DNA from: Candidatus Poribacteria bacterium
Lineage (GTDB): Bacteria; Poribacteria; WGA-4E; UBA9662
DNA: 64,000 nucleotides
Direction of reading: 5' to 3'
NCBI GenBank assembly: GCA_002709695.1
Contig: PAQF01000077.1
Location: forward strand, 1 to 64,000
Made by a program: the position numbers and the translations under genes. The notes beneath the pieces were generated by a model. The model was not told where the DNA came from, searched no databases, and saw only the letters and a program-made list of their open reading frames with translations. Of this stretch, positions 27,169 through 35,042 are shown piece after piece; the first letter of the stretch is position 1; the number at the start of each line of letters is the position of its first letter.

Positions 27169-27181
27169 TTGATTGGAAGTA

Positions 27182-27871
27182 TCAGATCAACATATCTGGA
27201 AAGTTACTGGCAATTCCGGCGATGTTATGTTGAATAATCTTACGAATTTCTTCTGGTCTTTCTTCATGCCATATCATAACTTGAAGTCCTGATCTAGCAC
27301 AAGTTTCCATTAATTCATTTGTTAACAGTATATGGGGAAATGGGTGACGTTCCCAACAGAAATGGATTATATCTGCTTTAGCAGATTTGGCCAATGAAAC
27401 GAAATCAATATCCATTTCTCCAGTTAGTATCGATCCGAGAATGTGCGGTGCTATTTCTTTTGCATGACGCACTTTTCTCCTATCAAAAGACCCTATAATG
27501 ATTTCATCGTCCATTTTATTCTTATTAATTAAATCAATCGTTGGTTGTACAGTATTGTTGCCTTTCAACTCGATATAGAGTTTACAGCGACCTTTTACAC
27601 AATCAATAGCTTGTTGTAATGTGGGAATACGTTCGCCTTTACCTACATCAAATTGTTCCAGCTCAAGAATCGTTAGCTCTTCAATTAGATTCCCTTGAAC
27701 TTTAGAGTCATGAATGACAACTGGTATCTTTTCTTGACACAGGTGTACATCAAGTTCAATCATGTCTGCGCCCATGTTGATTGCCTTTTCAAAAGCCCGG
27801 ATTGTATTATTGGGTTCGTAACCAGAGGCACCTCGATGTGCAATTTTTAAGTATTTGTGTCTATTTTCCAT
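27182..27871 (-). CDS. Glycerophosphodiester phosphodiesterase
   Basis: The 229-residue GDPD-fold enzyme hydrolyses glycerophosphodiesters to glycerol-3-phosphate and an alcohol. The signature residues are AHRGASGYEPNNT (H12, R13), MIELDVH (E39, D41) and VVIHDSKV (H54), all in place. No signal peptide is present, so it resembles cytoplasmic UgpQ. Length is at the normal short end of the family. It is the first gene of a two-gene unit with the flavoprotein and diverges from the aldo/keto reductase gene. Confidence 0.92.
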   Translation of the reverse strand: MENRHKYLKIAHRGASGYEPNNTIRAFEKAINMGADMIELDVHLCQEKIPVVIHDSKVQGNLIEELTILELEQFDVGKGERIPTLQQAIDCVKGRCKLYIELKGNNTVQPTIDLINKNKMDDEIIIGSFDRRKVRHAKEIAPHILGSILTGEMDIDFVSLAKSAKADIIHFCWERHPFPHILLTNELMETCARSGLQVMIWHEERPEEIRKIIQHNIAGIASNFPDMLI

Positions 27872-27946
27872 ATCAAGTATTGGTTGTTTTAGATTAGTGT
27901 TTCATTTAATCAAATTTAGTTCGTTTTTGCAAGTTAAACTCTAATA

Positions 27947-27976
27947 TTGACGTTTTTGGATAAAGTCTGCTATTAT
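27947..27976 (+). promoter_or_regulatory. Candidate sigma-70-type promoter for the aldo/keto reductase
   Basis: TTGACG at 27947-27952 and TATTAT at 27971-27976 are separated by 18 bases. They lie about 50 bases before the ATG at 28028, in the right orientation. Confidence 0.45.
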
Positions 27977-28027
27977 CTTCCCAAGCCATTTTTAGCTGTC
28001 TGTTCTAATGTAAAAAGGATTCATTGA

Positions 28028-28849
28028 ATGCAATATCGTACACTTGGCCGTACTGGACTCAACGCCTCGGAAATTGGGTTTGGAGGTGGACGCATCCGTT
28101 TAGATCAGGACCCCCAAATAGTTATTGAAATACTACATCAAGCTTTTGATGCTGGTTTGAATTTTATCGATACCGCTCCAACATATGGAGGAGGAACAAG
28201 TGAAAACATCATCGGCAAAGCTATCACTGGAAAACGCAACGAACTTATAATCATGACTAAAACAAAAGCCTATGATTTAAAAGGTATTATTGCTAGTGTA
28301 GAAGAAAGCTTAACACGGCTCAATACGGATGTAATTGATATCCTGCAATTTCATGGCGGTTGGTTTACATCCTCGGAAACATCACAAGTCTTGAATCAGG
28401 GAGGGTTAGAAGCCTATAAAAAACTTCAGACTCAGGGGAAAATTCGATTCATCGGTTTTTCTGCAGATGGACCTTCAGCGGGTGTTGAACAGATGATTGC
28501 CACTAATGAATTCGATGTAATACAAATTCATTACAATTTAATGTATCAGAGTACTTACGATGCGTTTGGTAATCAAGGCATAATAGCTGATGCTAACAGT
28601 CGAGAGATGGGGATTGTACTAATGCGGTCGACCACGAGCCAAGCCTTTCAACGTTTGATGCACCATAGTTTCCCTGATCAAATACCAGAAACTGCAATTG
28701 ACAGGTTTCTGTTGAATTACGTATTATCTAATTCACTAGTTGATGTCGCCTTAATGAGTTTACAAAGTTCTGAGGATGTTGCTTGGACAAATGCGGTTTC
28801 TAATGCAACAGATACGCGGATTGATCTGCAAAAAATTCACGGCCGATGA
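28028..28849 (+). CDS. Aldo/keto reductase
   Basis: The 273-residue NADPH-type TIM-barrel reductase has the catalytic tetrad: D49 and Y53 in FIDTAPTYGGG, K78 or K80 in IIMTKTK and H109 in DILQFHGG. The N-terminus YRTLGRTGL.ASEIGFGG is typical of the subfamily that includes dehydrogenases acting on sugars and small aldehydes. AAAAGGA stands close before the ATG. It converges with the minus-strand operon whose last stop is at 28863, 14 bases away. The substrate is unknown. Confidence 0.92.
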   Translation: MQYRTLGRTGLNASEIGFGGGRIRLDQDPQIVIEILHQAFDAGLNFIDTAPTYGGGTSENIIGKAITGKRNELIIMTKTKAYDLKGIIASVEESLTRLNTDVIDILQFHGGWFTSSETSQVLNQGGLEAYKKLQTQGKIRFIGFSADGPSAGVEQMIATNEFDVIQIHYNLMYQSTYDAFGNQGIIADANSREMGIVLMRSTTSQAFQRLMHHSFPDQIPETAIDRFLLNYVLSNSLVDVALMSLQSSEDVAWTNAVSNATDTRIDLQKIHGR

Positions 28850-28862
28850 TTGTTCTTCACGA

Positions 28863-29951
28863 TCAAATAGCAGCTTGAAGAACTGCCAAGTAGGTTCGTC
28901 CAGTCAGTTTGAGAGCATTACTTTCCATCTGACCACTGGAAAACCGGCCTTCCAATTGAAACTTAGTATAATCGGTTATCTGTAGACGGGTGCTCATGCT
29001 GATTTGTTGGGCAGAGGTTCTTCCTAGACCAAATTCGTCACTAGAAATATAATAGTCACTGAATCCAGCTGATACCGTCAATGTTGGTGTCGTTGGATAT
29101 TGCAGTTCAAAACCTAATTTTCTTGCGTTCCTGTTGGGAACGTCCATTTGGAAATTAAATTCGGTAACCGGTGGACTTGGTTTCCGCCAACGATGATCAA
29201 GGAAGAAGCTGATTTGTGTTTTCAAAACATTTATCACTAAATTTGAGTGCCATTCCCAAGCGGATCCTTGTTCAAATGATTTGATCCCACCAATTTGATC
29301 CATACCGTAGTCTCTGTATATGAGAGTATTCCGATAAGCAATTGGATGCCTATCAACCTGACTGCCCAATAGGAATTGAATTTGATCACCAGGATCGTAG
29401 CTGAACGTATTCTCGATTATATGGTAGCTACCCGTCTTTCGATAGTTCATTCCTGCGCTCAGCAAAATCGGTTGGAGCATTATAGAACCTATTAGTGATC
29501 CTTCCAAGTTCAATCCTTGACCAAGACGTGCTACATCAACCTCGAATATTTCATGGTATAATTTGTTGGATAACTCTATTTCTCCTCCCTGCAATATATT
29601 CTTTCCTACAGGCAAAGAAATACCTGCCGAAGCGAGGAGATATCCAGTTGGTGATTGATAGTCGAATTTGAGTTTTGTATCACCTAATCCTCGGAGAGTT
29701 TGGTTGTTGCCCTTCATTGTTGCCATTGATCTGGATGCCGATATCATGAGGTTATTAACCAATCTATACTGAAGAAATATCGGGAAAGAATTTTGACGAA
29801 ACCAATTAACTGTTTCCTGTTTTTTTTCAACCTTCCAATATTGGAAAAAAGCTTTTTGTTCAAAACCACCTAAGTTTGATGACATAGAAAAAATTGGCAC
29901 AACAAAGCTGAAGGTCGAAACTAAAATATAAATAGACCATTGCTTATTCAT
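28863..29951 (-). CDS. Predicted outer-membrane beta-barrel protein, unknown role
   Basis: The 362-residue protein has a Sec signal peptide (IYILVSTFSFVVPIFS) followed by many alternating hydrophobic/polar segments of strand length (for example YLLASAGISLPVG and LTVSAGFSDYYIS), suggesting a beta-barrel. I do not recognise a family. Its start overlaps the stop of the CsgG-like lipoprotein gene (ATGA), making it the last gene of a translationally coupled set of five. The partner lipoprotein and this protein could form an outer-membrane assembly, which is inference from context. Confidence 0.6.
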   Translation of the reverse strand: MNKQWSIYILVSTFSFVVPIFSMSSNLGGFEQKAFFQYWKVEKKQETVNWFRQNSFPIFLQYRLVNNLMISASRSMATMKGNNQTLRGLGDTKLKFDYQSPTGYLLASAGISLPVGKNILQGGEIELSNKLYHEIFEVDVARLGQGLNLEGSLIGSIMLQPILLSAGMNYRKTGSYHIIENTFSYDPGDQIQFLLGSQVDRHPIAYRNTLIYRDYGMDQIGGIKSFEQGSAWEWHSNLVINVLKTQISFFLDHRWRKPSPPVTEFNFQMDVPNRNARKLGFELQYPTTPTLTVSAGFSDYYISSDEFGLGRTSAQQISMSTRLQITDYTKFQLEGRFSSGQMESNALKLTGRTYLAVLQAAI

Positions 29952-31159
29952 TGAAGTTCAACTCGAATTGATACATCAGTGCCAGGAAACTTGTGGTTGC
30001 CGTTCCCACGAATAGTTGGCGATTCAAAGCTAGAATCCATGGCTTTCAGAAAATTACGGCGATTACTAAGCATTTGTTTTTGCTGATCCCAAATTTTCCC
30101 CGCGCTCATTTTTTTTGAAAATTCTTTTCTGTATTTGACCAATTTTTTTGTGTGTGCAAGAAAGGTTTTTGCACGTGAAAATCCTACAGACCGAGTACTA
30201 GCACGACGGAATCTCTGAATCGCTTTATTATATTCTCCTTTTTCGAGATAATATTGGCCTTTGGTGAAATCCAAAAGCGTGAGTACACTTTCATTATCAA
30301 ATTTATTGGCGATTTCTCCAGTCAAATTTTTCACTTGTGTGGCCAAATCAACGACGGTACCAATGATAGGATCGAATTCCGTGATTTGCCCAATTCTTGT
30401 TTTCACTAGTGTTAAATTTAATTGGAATTGGTTTTCGTCTTTAGTTTCCATCAAAGTGCCGATGACTGCTGAGCCAGCTCCAATTCGACGTGCTATTTCT
30501 GTTCCTAATGTAATATCAATCAAGTCTTCTTCAGGTGCTACTTGTGTAATCATATCTTGAACGATGAGAAAATCAGTTTTTTGAGGATTCGCATATAGTT
30601 CGCTCATCAAATAACTGATACTCTTTGACACTTCAGCAGAACGTGAATTTCCTATTAAGTCAGCAATTGGCATAACCACGATCAATTGGGTATCAACCTC
30701 AACCCTTTCAGCATACATAGATTTAACGTCCCTGCGACGTTTTTCAGGTATCAACTCAAGCAGATAAAAGTCAATAATTTGCCGAACACGAAGATTATCT
30801 ATGTATGGTAGTATCTGATCTGCTGTTTCTTTAACAAGTTGATAATCTCGTAATTTGTACCCAACTGACGTCAGGTATACACCAGCCTTAATATCGGTGT
30901 GATCAAGGCTAAATGCACGCGAAAGCGCCAACCTAGATTCTTCATATTTTCTCAATTTATAGTAGGAAATCCCCAACTGTTGCCAAGCCAATTGATTATT
31001 GGAATTGTCTCGTACGGTCGCACTTAGGTTAAAACCTGCCTCATTGTATTCGCCTTGATTAAATGCCAAATTTCCATAGTAACTTCGACTGACAACACAA
31101 CCGTTTAACAGTAAAAAAATTAAAAACCATTGGTAATTCAAAAATAACTGTTTGATCAT
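29948..31159 (-). CDS. TPR lipoprotein with CsgG/FlgO-like domain
   Basis: The 403-residue protein has a lipoprotein signal (FLIFLLLNGC), TPR-like repeats from about residue 28 to 125 (QGEYNEAGFNLSA, GISYYKLRKYEESRLALSRA) and a middle domain at about 153-265. That domain has the CsgG/FlgO/GNA1162 pattern: IVVMPIADL, SISYLMSELYA, FLIVQDMITQV, EIARRIGAGSAVIGTLME. A further TPR-like unit (GQYYLEKGEYNKAIQRFRRA) precedes a basic C-terminus. CsgG-type proteins form or regulate outer-membrane secretion pores. Both gene ends overlap their neighbours by four bases. The assignment to the CsgG group is by pattern, not search. Confidence 0.7.
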   Translation of the reverse strand: MIKQLFLNYQWFLIFLLLNGCVVSRSYYGNLAFNQGEYNEAGFNLSATVRDNSNNQLAWQQLGISYYKLRKYEESRLALSRAFSLDHTDIKAGVYLTSVGYKLRDYQLVKETADQILPYIDNLRVRQIIDFYLLELIPEKRRRDVKSMYAERVEVDTQLIVVMPIADLIGNSRSAEVSKSISYLMSELYANPQKTDFLIVQDMITQVAPEEDLIDITLGTEIARRIGAGSAVIGTLMETKDENQFQLNLTLVKTRIGQITEFDPIIGTVVDLATQVKNLTGEIANKFDNESVLTLLDFTKGQYYLEKGEYNKAIQRFRRASTRSVGFSRAKTFLAHTKKLVKYRKEFSKKMSAGKIWDQQKQMLSNRRNFLKAMDSSFESPTIRGNGNHKFPGTDVSIRVELQ

Positions 31160-31965
31160 CTTTCTTTTATTTCAATGGAGATTTCTGCATGGTCGATGAA
31201 CTCAGCAATTGATTCGTAGTTGTCGATTAATTTTCCACTTGCTTTTTCGATTCTAAGCCGATTGTTATCTATCAATCGAATTTTGCTTTCTCCTGCCTGT
31301 TTTGCCCAGAAACGAACGACAGCAATTTCACCAGAGTTCTTTATTTTACCAGATTCGAGTTGTGTAATACCGATATTAAGTTTACCGGGAGAATTATTAT
31401 CAAACTCATGATCAGATATCATTAAAATTTTCTCATCCCACAATTTGCCTTCTACGACGTCGGTAACCTGCAAGAATTCAGGATCGTACTCGAGTTCAAA
31501 TGCAACAGCAAATACATCTTCGGCGTACCGCAGTAAAACCTGTATGCCAAAAGTCTCACCGGCGCTAACAACATTGCTAATCATTTTTAGTTTGATCATT
31601 GGCATAATTGGATTAAGATTGATATTCACCGGCATGTTATTGGTAAAAGACACCTGAGTCTCACCATCGAAAATTAGTTGATTTTCTTTGTCATAGGCCT
31701 CAACTCGGATTTCTTCAGTATCGATTGGAATAGTAAAATCGATACCAAATTCCATTATACTGTCTCTAACTAAAAATTCTTGGGGTAAAAGTTTTCGATT
31801 ATGTCCTTCAATAAAAACAAGTATACGTGAAATCTGAGATTTACCTTCTTCTGGTAAGGAAATTCGAAATTGGGGGATAGAAAGTATGTCAGATTGGTCA
31901 GAATCCGAGCTACAACCAATAATCCAAAAGATCAACATTAAACAAGCAATCCAGATTCTTTTCAT
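31156..31965 (-). CDS. Lipoprotein with a cohesin-like domain
   Basis: The 269-residue protein has the lipobox IFWIIGC. An N-terminal beta domain (about 30-125) is followed by a domain at about 130-265 with cohesin features: AGETFGIQVLLRYAEDVFAV, FELEYDPEFLQVTDV and IGITQLESG, then EIAVVRFWAKQAGESKI. Cohesin domains bind dockerins in cellulosomes, but non-cellulosomal copies are common in surface proteins. It is coupled by ATGA overlaps to the beta-RFAP-synthase-like gene upstream and the CsgG-like gene downstream. No dockerin was recognised in the window. Confidence 0.72.
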   Translation of the reverse strand: MKRIWIACLMLIFWIIGCSSDSDQSDILSIPQFRISLPEEGKSQISRILVFIEGHNRKLLPQEFLVRDSIMEFGIDFTIPIDTEEIRVEAYDKENQLIFDGETQVSFTNNMPVNINLNPIMPMIKLKMISNVVSAGETFGIQVLLRYAEDVFAVAFELEYDPEFLQVTDVVEGKLWDEKILMISDHEFDNNSPGKLNIGITQLESGKIKNSGEIAVVRFWAKQAGESKIRLIDNNRLRIEKASGKLIDNYESIAEFIDHAEISIEIKER

Positions 31966-32918
31966 TCGAGTGAAGCACCAAAATTGTCTGCTTTAGTTAT
32001 AAAGCAATTTTCAGGTTTCAAACGCAGAAAATGCTTTGTATGTTGGTAGAGATCATCTATGTTTTCACTAAAGGCAAATATAGCTGGCCCCCAACTAGTA
32101 ACACCAGCGCCTAATGCCCCATTATCCAAGAGAAAATCAAGGGTACTTTGTAATACTTCGCCCCTAGCATCGATCTCAACCCTTTTCCAACCAAACGTTT
32201 GAATTTGGTTAATAGCATCACAAAAAGCATGTAAATCAGCCTCGAAAATAGCTGGTATCATTTTCATTAAAATGAGGTGTGATAAACGGCTGGCTGTATA
32301 TTCTGGTTGGGGACAAAGCGTTTTAAAGAGGTTGACCTCAGTTTCGCCTGATATTTGAGGACAATCAGGAATAACTATTAGTATATCCCAATCAGGGAAA
32401 TCACGGCGAATTAGTAAAGGAGGTGGGGTTACCTTCTCAGCAGCAGACGAAGGTAAAAAGGATGATTTTTGATTTGGGTATTTGTGTCCTCCATCGAGAA
32501 TGAACCCTCCCTGCTCAAAAGCAGTAATTCCGATACCCGATGTACCTCCGCGCCCAACGGCTACGGCTAGTTCTTGAACACTTTGCTTCAAATTGTAGAG
32601 TTCGTTGATTGCTTCAGCAATACCAAGCGAAATTTGAGTTCCGGATCCAAAGCCATGATGTGCTGGTATCTCCGAAGAAATATCAATGTTGATACCAGGG
32701 AAATTATATTTTTTTTTTAACTTCTCAACGACCTTTTGTGCACGGTCGTTATATTGGCCAGAATTAATTAAAATACTATCTGCTGTTTGCGCAACAATTC
32801 GAAACTCAGGTTGAGAGATTGTTAAGCCCACGCTACCATCAATTCGACCTACTTCCCCATTAAGATCAATCAGTGAAAAATGGAGTCGTGATGGAGTTCG
32901 TATGGCAACCTGGCTCAT
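31962..32918 (-). CDS. Beta-ribofuranosylaminobenzene 5'-phosphate synthase-like protein (GHMP superfamily)
   Basis: The 318-residue protein matches the beta-RFAP synthase family over its length: RLHFSLIDLNGEVGRIDGS at the N-terminus, GFGSGTQISLGIAEAI, the diagnostic GRGGTSGIGI..FEQGGFILDGGH, PPPLL.R.DFPDW, and LSHLILMKMIPAI near the C-terminus. In methanogens and methylotrophs this enzyme joins 4-hydroxybenzoate (or aminobenzoate) and PRPP in methanopterin synthesis. Its place here, between an ABC ATPase and lipoprotein genes with four-base overlaps on both sides, is unexpected. No other methanopterin gene is in the window. Confidence 0.82.
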   Translation of the reverse strand: MSQVAIRTPSRLHFSLIDLNGEVGRIDGSVGLTISQPEFRIVAQTADSILINSGQYNDRAQKVVEKLKKKYNFPGINIDISSEIPAHHGFGSGTQISLGIAEAINELYNLKQSVQELAVAVGRGGTSGIGITAFEQGGFILDGGHKYPNQKSSFLPSSAAEKVTPPPLLIRRDFPDWDILIVIPDCPQISGETEVNLFKTLCPQPEYTASRLSHLILMKMIPAIFEADLHAFCDAINQIQTFGWKRVEIDARGEVLQSTLDFLLDNGALGAGVTSWGPAIFAFSENIDDLYQHTKHFLRLKPENCFITKADNFGASLE

Positions 32919-33601
32919 GACGAATCAATTCTTTCATCCTTCGAAATCAATCCATCTCTTAGCTGAATAATGCGTTGAGCATGTTGAGCCACCTCAGGCT
33001 CGTGTGTTACCATAACAAGTGTACTTCCTTTGTCATTAAGTCGTTCAAAGATTGACATAATTTCTTCGCTTGACTTAGTATCTAAATTCCCTGTTGGTTC
33101 ATCCGCAAATATGAGTGAAGGGTTATTGACTAATGCTCGTGCAATTGCAACTCTCTGTATTTGACCACCGGATAATTCGTTTGATTTGTGGTCTACTCTG
33201 TCGGCTAAACCAACAGCTTCTAGCGATTCGAAAGCCTTCTTTCTGCGCTCTTTTCGGCTTGTCCCTCCATATATTAATGGTAGTTCAACATTGTGAAGTG
33301 CTGTTGTTCTGGGAAGGAGATTAAAAGATTGAAAGACAAACCCAATTTTTCTATTTCGAATTTCTGCCAAACGATTGTCCGATAAATTACTAACTTCCTC
33401 ATCCTCAAGATAATATTCGCCGCTCGAGGGTGAAGCCAAACATCCCATAATATCCATCATTGTTGACTTACCTGATCCTGATGGTCCCATAACTGCGATG
33501 AACTCACCTTTCTCAGCAGTGAACGAAACACCTCTTAGTGCTTTAACTTCAATATCCCCCATATGGTAAGTCTTAGTGATATCGCGTATATCAATGATCA
33601 A
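32915..33601 (-). CDS. MacB/LolD-type ABC transporter ATP-binding protein
   Basis: The 228-residue ATPase has Walker A GPSGSGKST, Q-loop FVFQSFNLLPRTTALHNV, signature LSGGQIQRVAIARAL, Walker B LIFADEPTGNLD and switch histidine VTHEP. FNLLP.TA..NVELPL and DEPTGNLD mark the MacB/LolD/FtsE group that drives mechanotransmission or lipoprotein release. The start is a TTG at 33601, chosen because GGAGGT lies eight bases upstream and the family's residues begin there. No permease gene is adjacent. Its stop overlaps the next gene (ATGA), so it heads the five-gene envelope set. Confidence 0.9.
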   Translation of the reverse strand: MIIDIRDITKTYHMGDIEVKALRGVSFTAEKGEFIAVMGPSGSGKSTMMDIMGCLASPSSGEYYLEDEEVSNLSDNRLAEIRNRKIGFVFQSFNLLPRTTALHNVELPLIYGGTSRKERRKKAFESLEAVGLADRVDHKSNELSGGQIQRVAIARALVNNPSLIFADEPTGNLDTKSSEEIMSIFERLNDKGSTLVMVTHEPEVAQHAQRIIQLRDGLISKDERIDSS

Positions 33602-33625
33602 TTCTGGTGACCTCCATCCTGGGTT

Positions 33626-34558
33626 TTACAATTGTTTGACGGGATTTGAAAGTTTACCTAGACCGTCAATTTCAATTTCAACGATGTCTCCATCTGCCAA
33701 TGGCATGTCTTCCGGAGTAATAATACCTGTACCAGTGGAGACAATGGTGCCAAGTGGAATTGGATTGTCACGCGTCAGATACTCAGTTAAAGCTTCAAAT
33801 TTCCAGTTTATCTGTGAAGTATTAACTTCACCTTGGTATATTGATTGGTTCCCACGAAATATTTGGCACTTTATGTTCAAATTATAAGGATCATCCACTT
33901 CAGATGATGTTACGAACATTGGTCCAATGGCACAACATCCAGTAAAGATCTTTGACTGTGGCAGATAAAGTGGGTTCTCACGTTCAATATCCCATGCAGA
34001 AACGTCGTTACAGATTGTATATCCCAGAATTTCGCTGTTAGCACCAAGCACGTATGCCAGCTCTGGCTCAGCTGCAGTAAAAGTCGAGTCGCTCCGAATC
34101 CCAATTGCCCCATTTGGACCAGTGCACCTTGTCGCTGTTCCTTTGAAAAACAGTTCTGGACGCTCGGCATGGTAAACTCTACCGTAAATGTCTTGATCAC
34201 TATCTTGGTCACGCATATCAGCGCTTCGTTTATAAGTAACACCAAATCCCCAAGCTTCTGGAGGGTCTATTGGCATTAGCAAATGAGATGTATCTGAATC
34301 TGGATAATTATTCAAATTATCCAAGTTCAGCTTGTTATTGTCATTATCAGGTCCAGGTACTGTGAAGGTATTTTGTGAAACTTTTTCCTGTATGTCGGCA
34401 AGAATTATACCAACACTGATTCCTTCATTATGAGCCAATTCTAGAAGTTGAAGCACATCAGGTGCTTCCTCGCTTGTAACGTCAATAACTTCCTCGTCCC
34501 TAGTTACGATTCCAATCCGTTTACCAAGACCGGGTTGATGAAATTGGATTAGCTTCAT
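33626..34558 (-). CDS. Fumarylacetoacetate hydrolase family protein
   Basis: The 310-residue protein has the FAH fold pattern in its C-terminal two thirds, with metal ligands in AAEPELAYVLG (two Glu) and CNDVSAWDIERENPLYLPQSKIF (Asp), and an end strand DGDIVEIEIDGLGKLSNPV. Members hydrolyse or decarboxylate acylpyruvates and 2-keto-3-deoxy sugar acids. AAGGAGG four bases before the ATG is the best ribosome binding site on this strand, suggesting high expression. It sits 13 bases after ndk and 24 before the ABC ATPase. The substrate is undetermined. Confidence 0.88.
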   Translation of the reverse strand: MKLIQFHQPGLGKRIGIVTRDEEVIDVTSEEAPDVLQLLELAHNEGISVGIILADIQEKVSQNTFTVPGPDNDNNKLNLDNLNNYPDSDTSHLLMPIDPPEAWGFGVTYKRSADMRDQDSDQDIYGRVYHAERPELFFKGTATRCTGPNGAIGIRSDSTFTAAEPELAYVLGANSEILGYTICNDVSAWDIERENPLYLPQSKIFTGCCAIGPMFVTSSEVDDPYNLNIKCQIFRGNQSIYQGEVNTSQINWKFEALTEYLTRDNPIPLGTIVSTGTGIITPEDMPLADGDIVEIEIDGLGKLSNPVKQL

Positions 34559-34571
34559 TTTTCCTCCTTAA

Positions 34572-35039
34572 TTAAAGTTCTGGACTATAAAGGATTTCAT
34601 CATCGATTCGTTGATATTCGTTTAATTCGTTTGGTTCAAAGAGAATTGCTAACTCTCGCTCAGCGTTTTCAACGGAGTCAGATGCATGTACGACATTGTG
34701 TGTAATATCGATTGAAAAGTCTCCACGGATGCTACCGGGCTGAGCTTCCTCAGGTTTCGTTGCTCCATTTATAATACGAACGATGTCGATAGCATTTGCT
34801 CCCTCCAAACAAATAGCAACGATAGGACTTGACGTCATAAACTCGATTAAATAATCGTAAAAAAATTTCCCTTGGTGAGGTTGATATAATTCCTTTGCTC
34901 TTTCATCAGAAAGTTTAAATAATTTTAATCCAATTAATTTGAGTCCTTTGCGTTCAAAACGATGAACCACTTCACCTACTAATCCTCTCTGAACAGCATC
35001 AGGTTTAATTATAACTAAAGTTCTTTGTATCTCTGTCAT
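34572..35039 (-). CDS. ndk: Nucleoside diphosphate kinase
   Basis: The 155-residue enzyme balances nucleoside triphosphate pools through a phosphohistidine. LVIIKPDAVQRGLVGEV is the N-terminal signature, GATKPEEAQPGSIRGDF the substrate loop, and NVVHASDS holds the active His118. Length is about 15 residues over the family norm, from the C-terminal extension ELNEYQRIDDEILYSPEL. It starts three bases after the aminotransferase stop, inside the asd-led transcription unit. Confidence 0.96.
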   Translation of the reverse strand: MTEIQRTLVIIKPDAVQRGLVGEVVHRFERKGLKLIGLKLFKLSDERAKELYQPHQGKFFYDYLIEFMTSSPIVAICLEGANAIDIVRIINGATKPEEAQPGSIRGDFSIDITHNVVHASDSVENAERELAILFEPNELNEYQRIDDEILYSPEL

Positions 35040-35042
35040 GTA

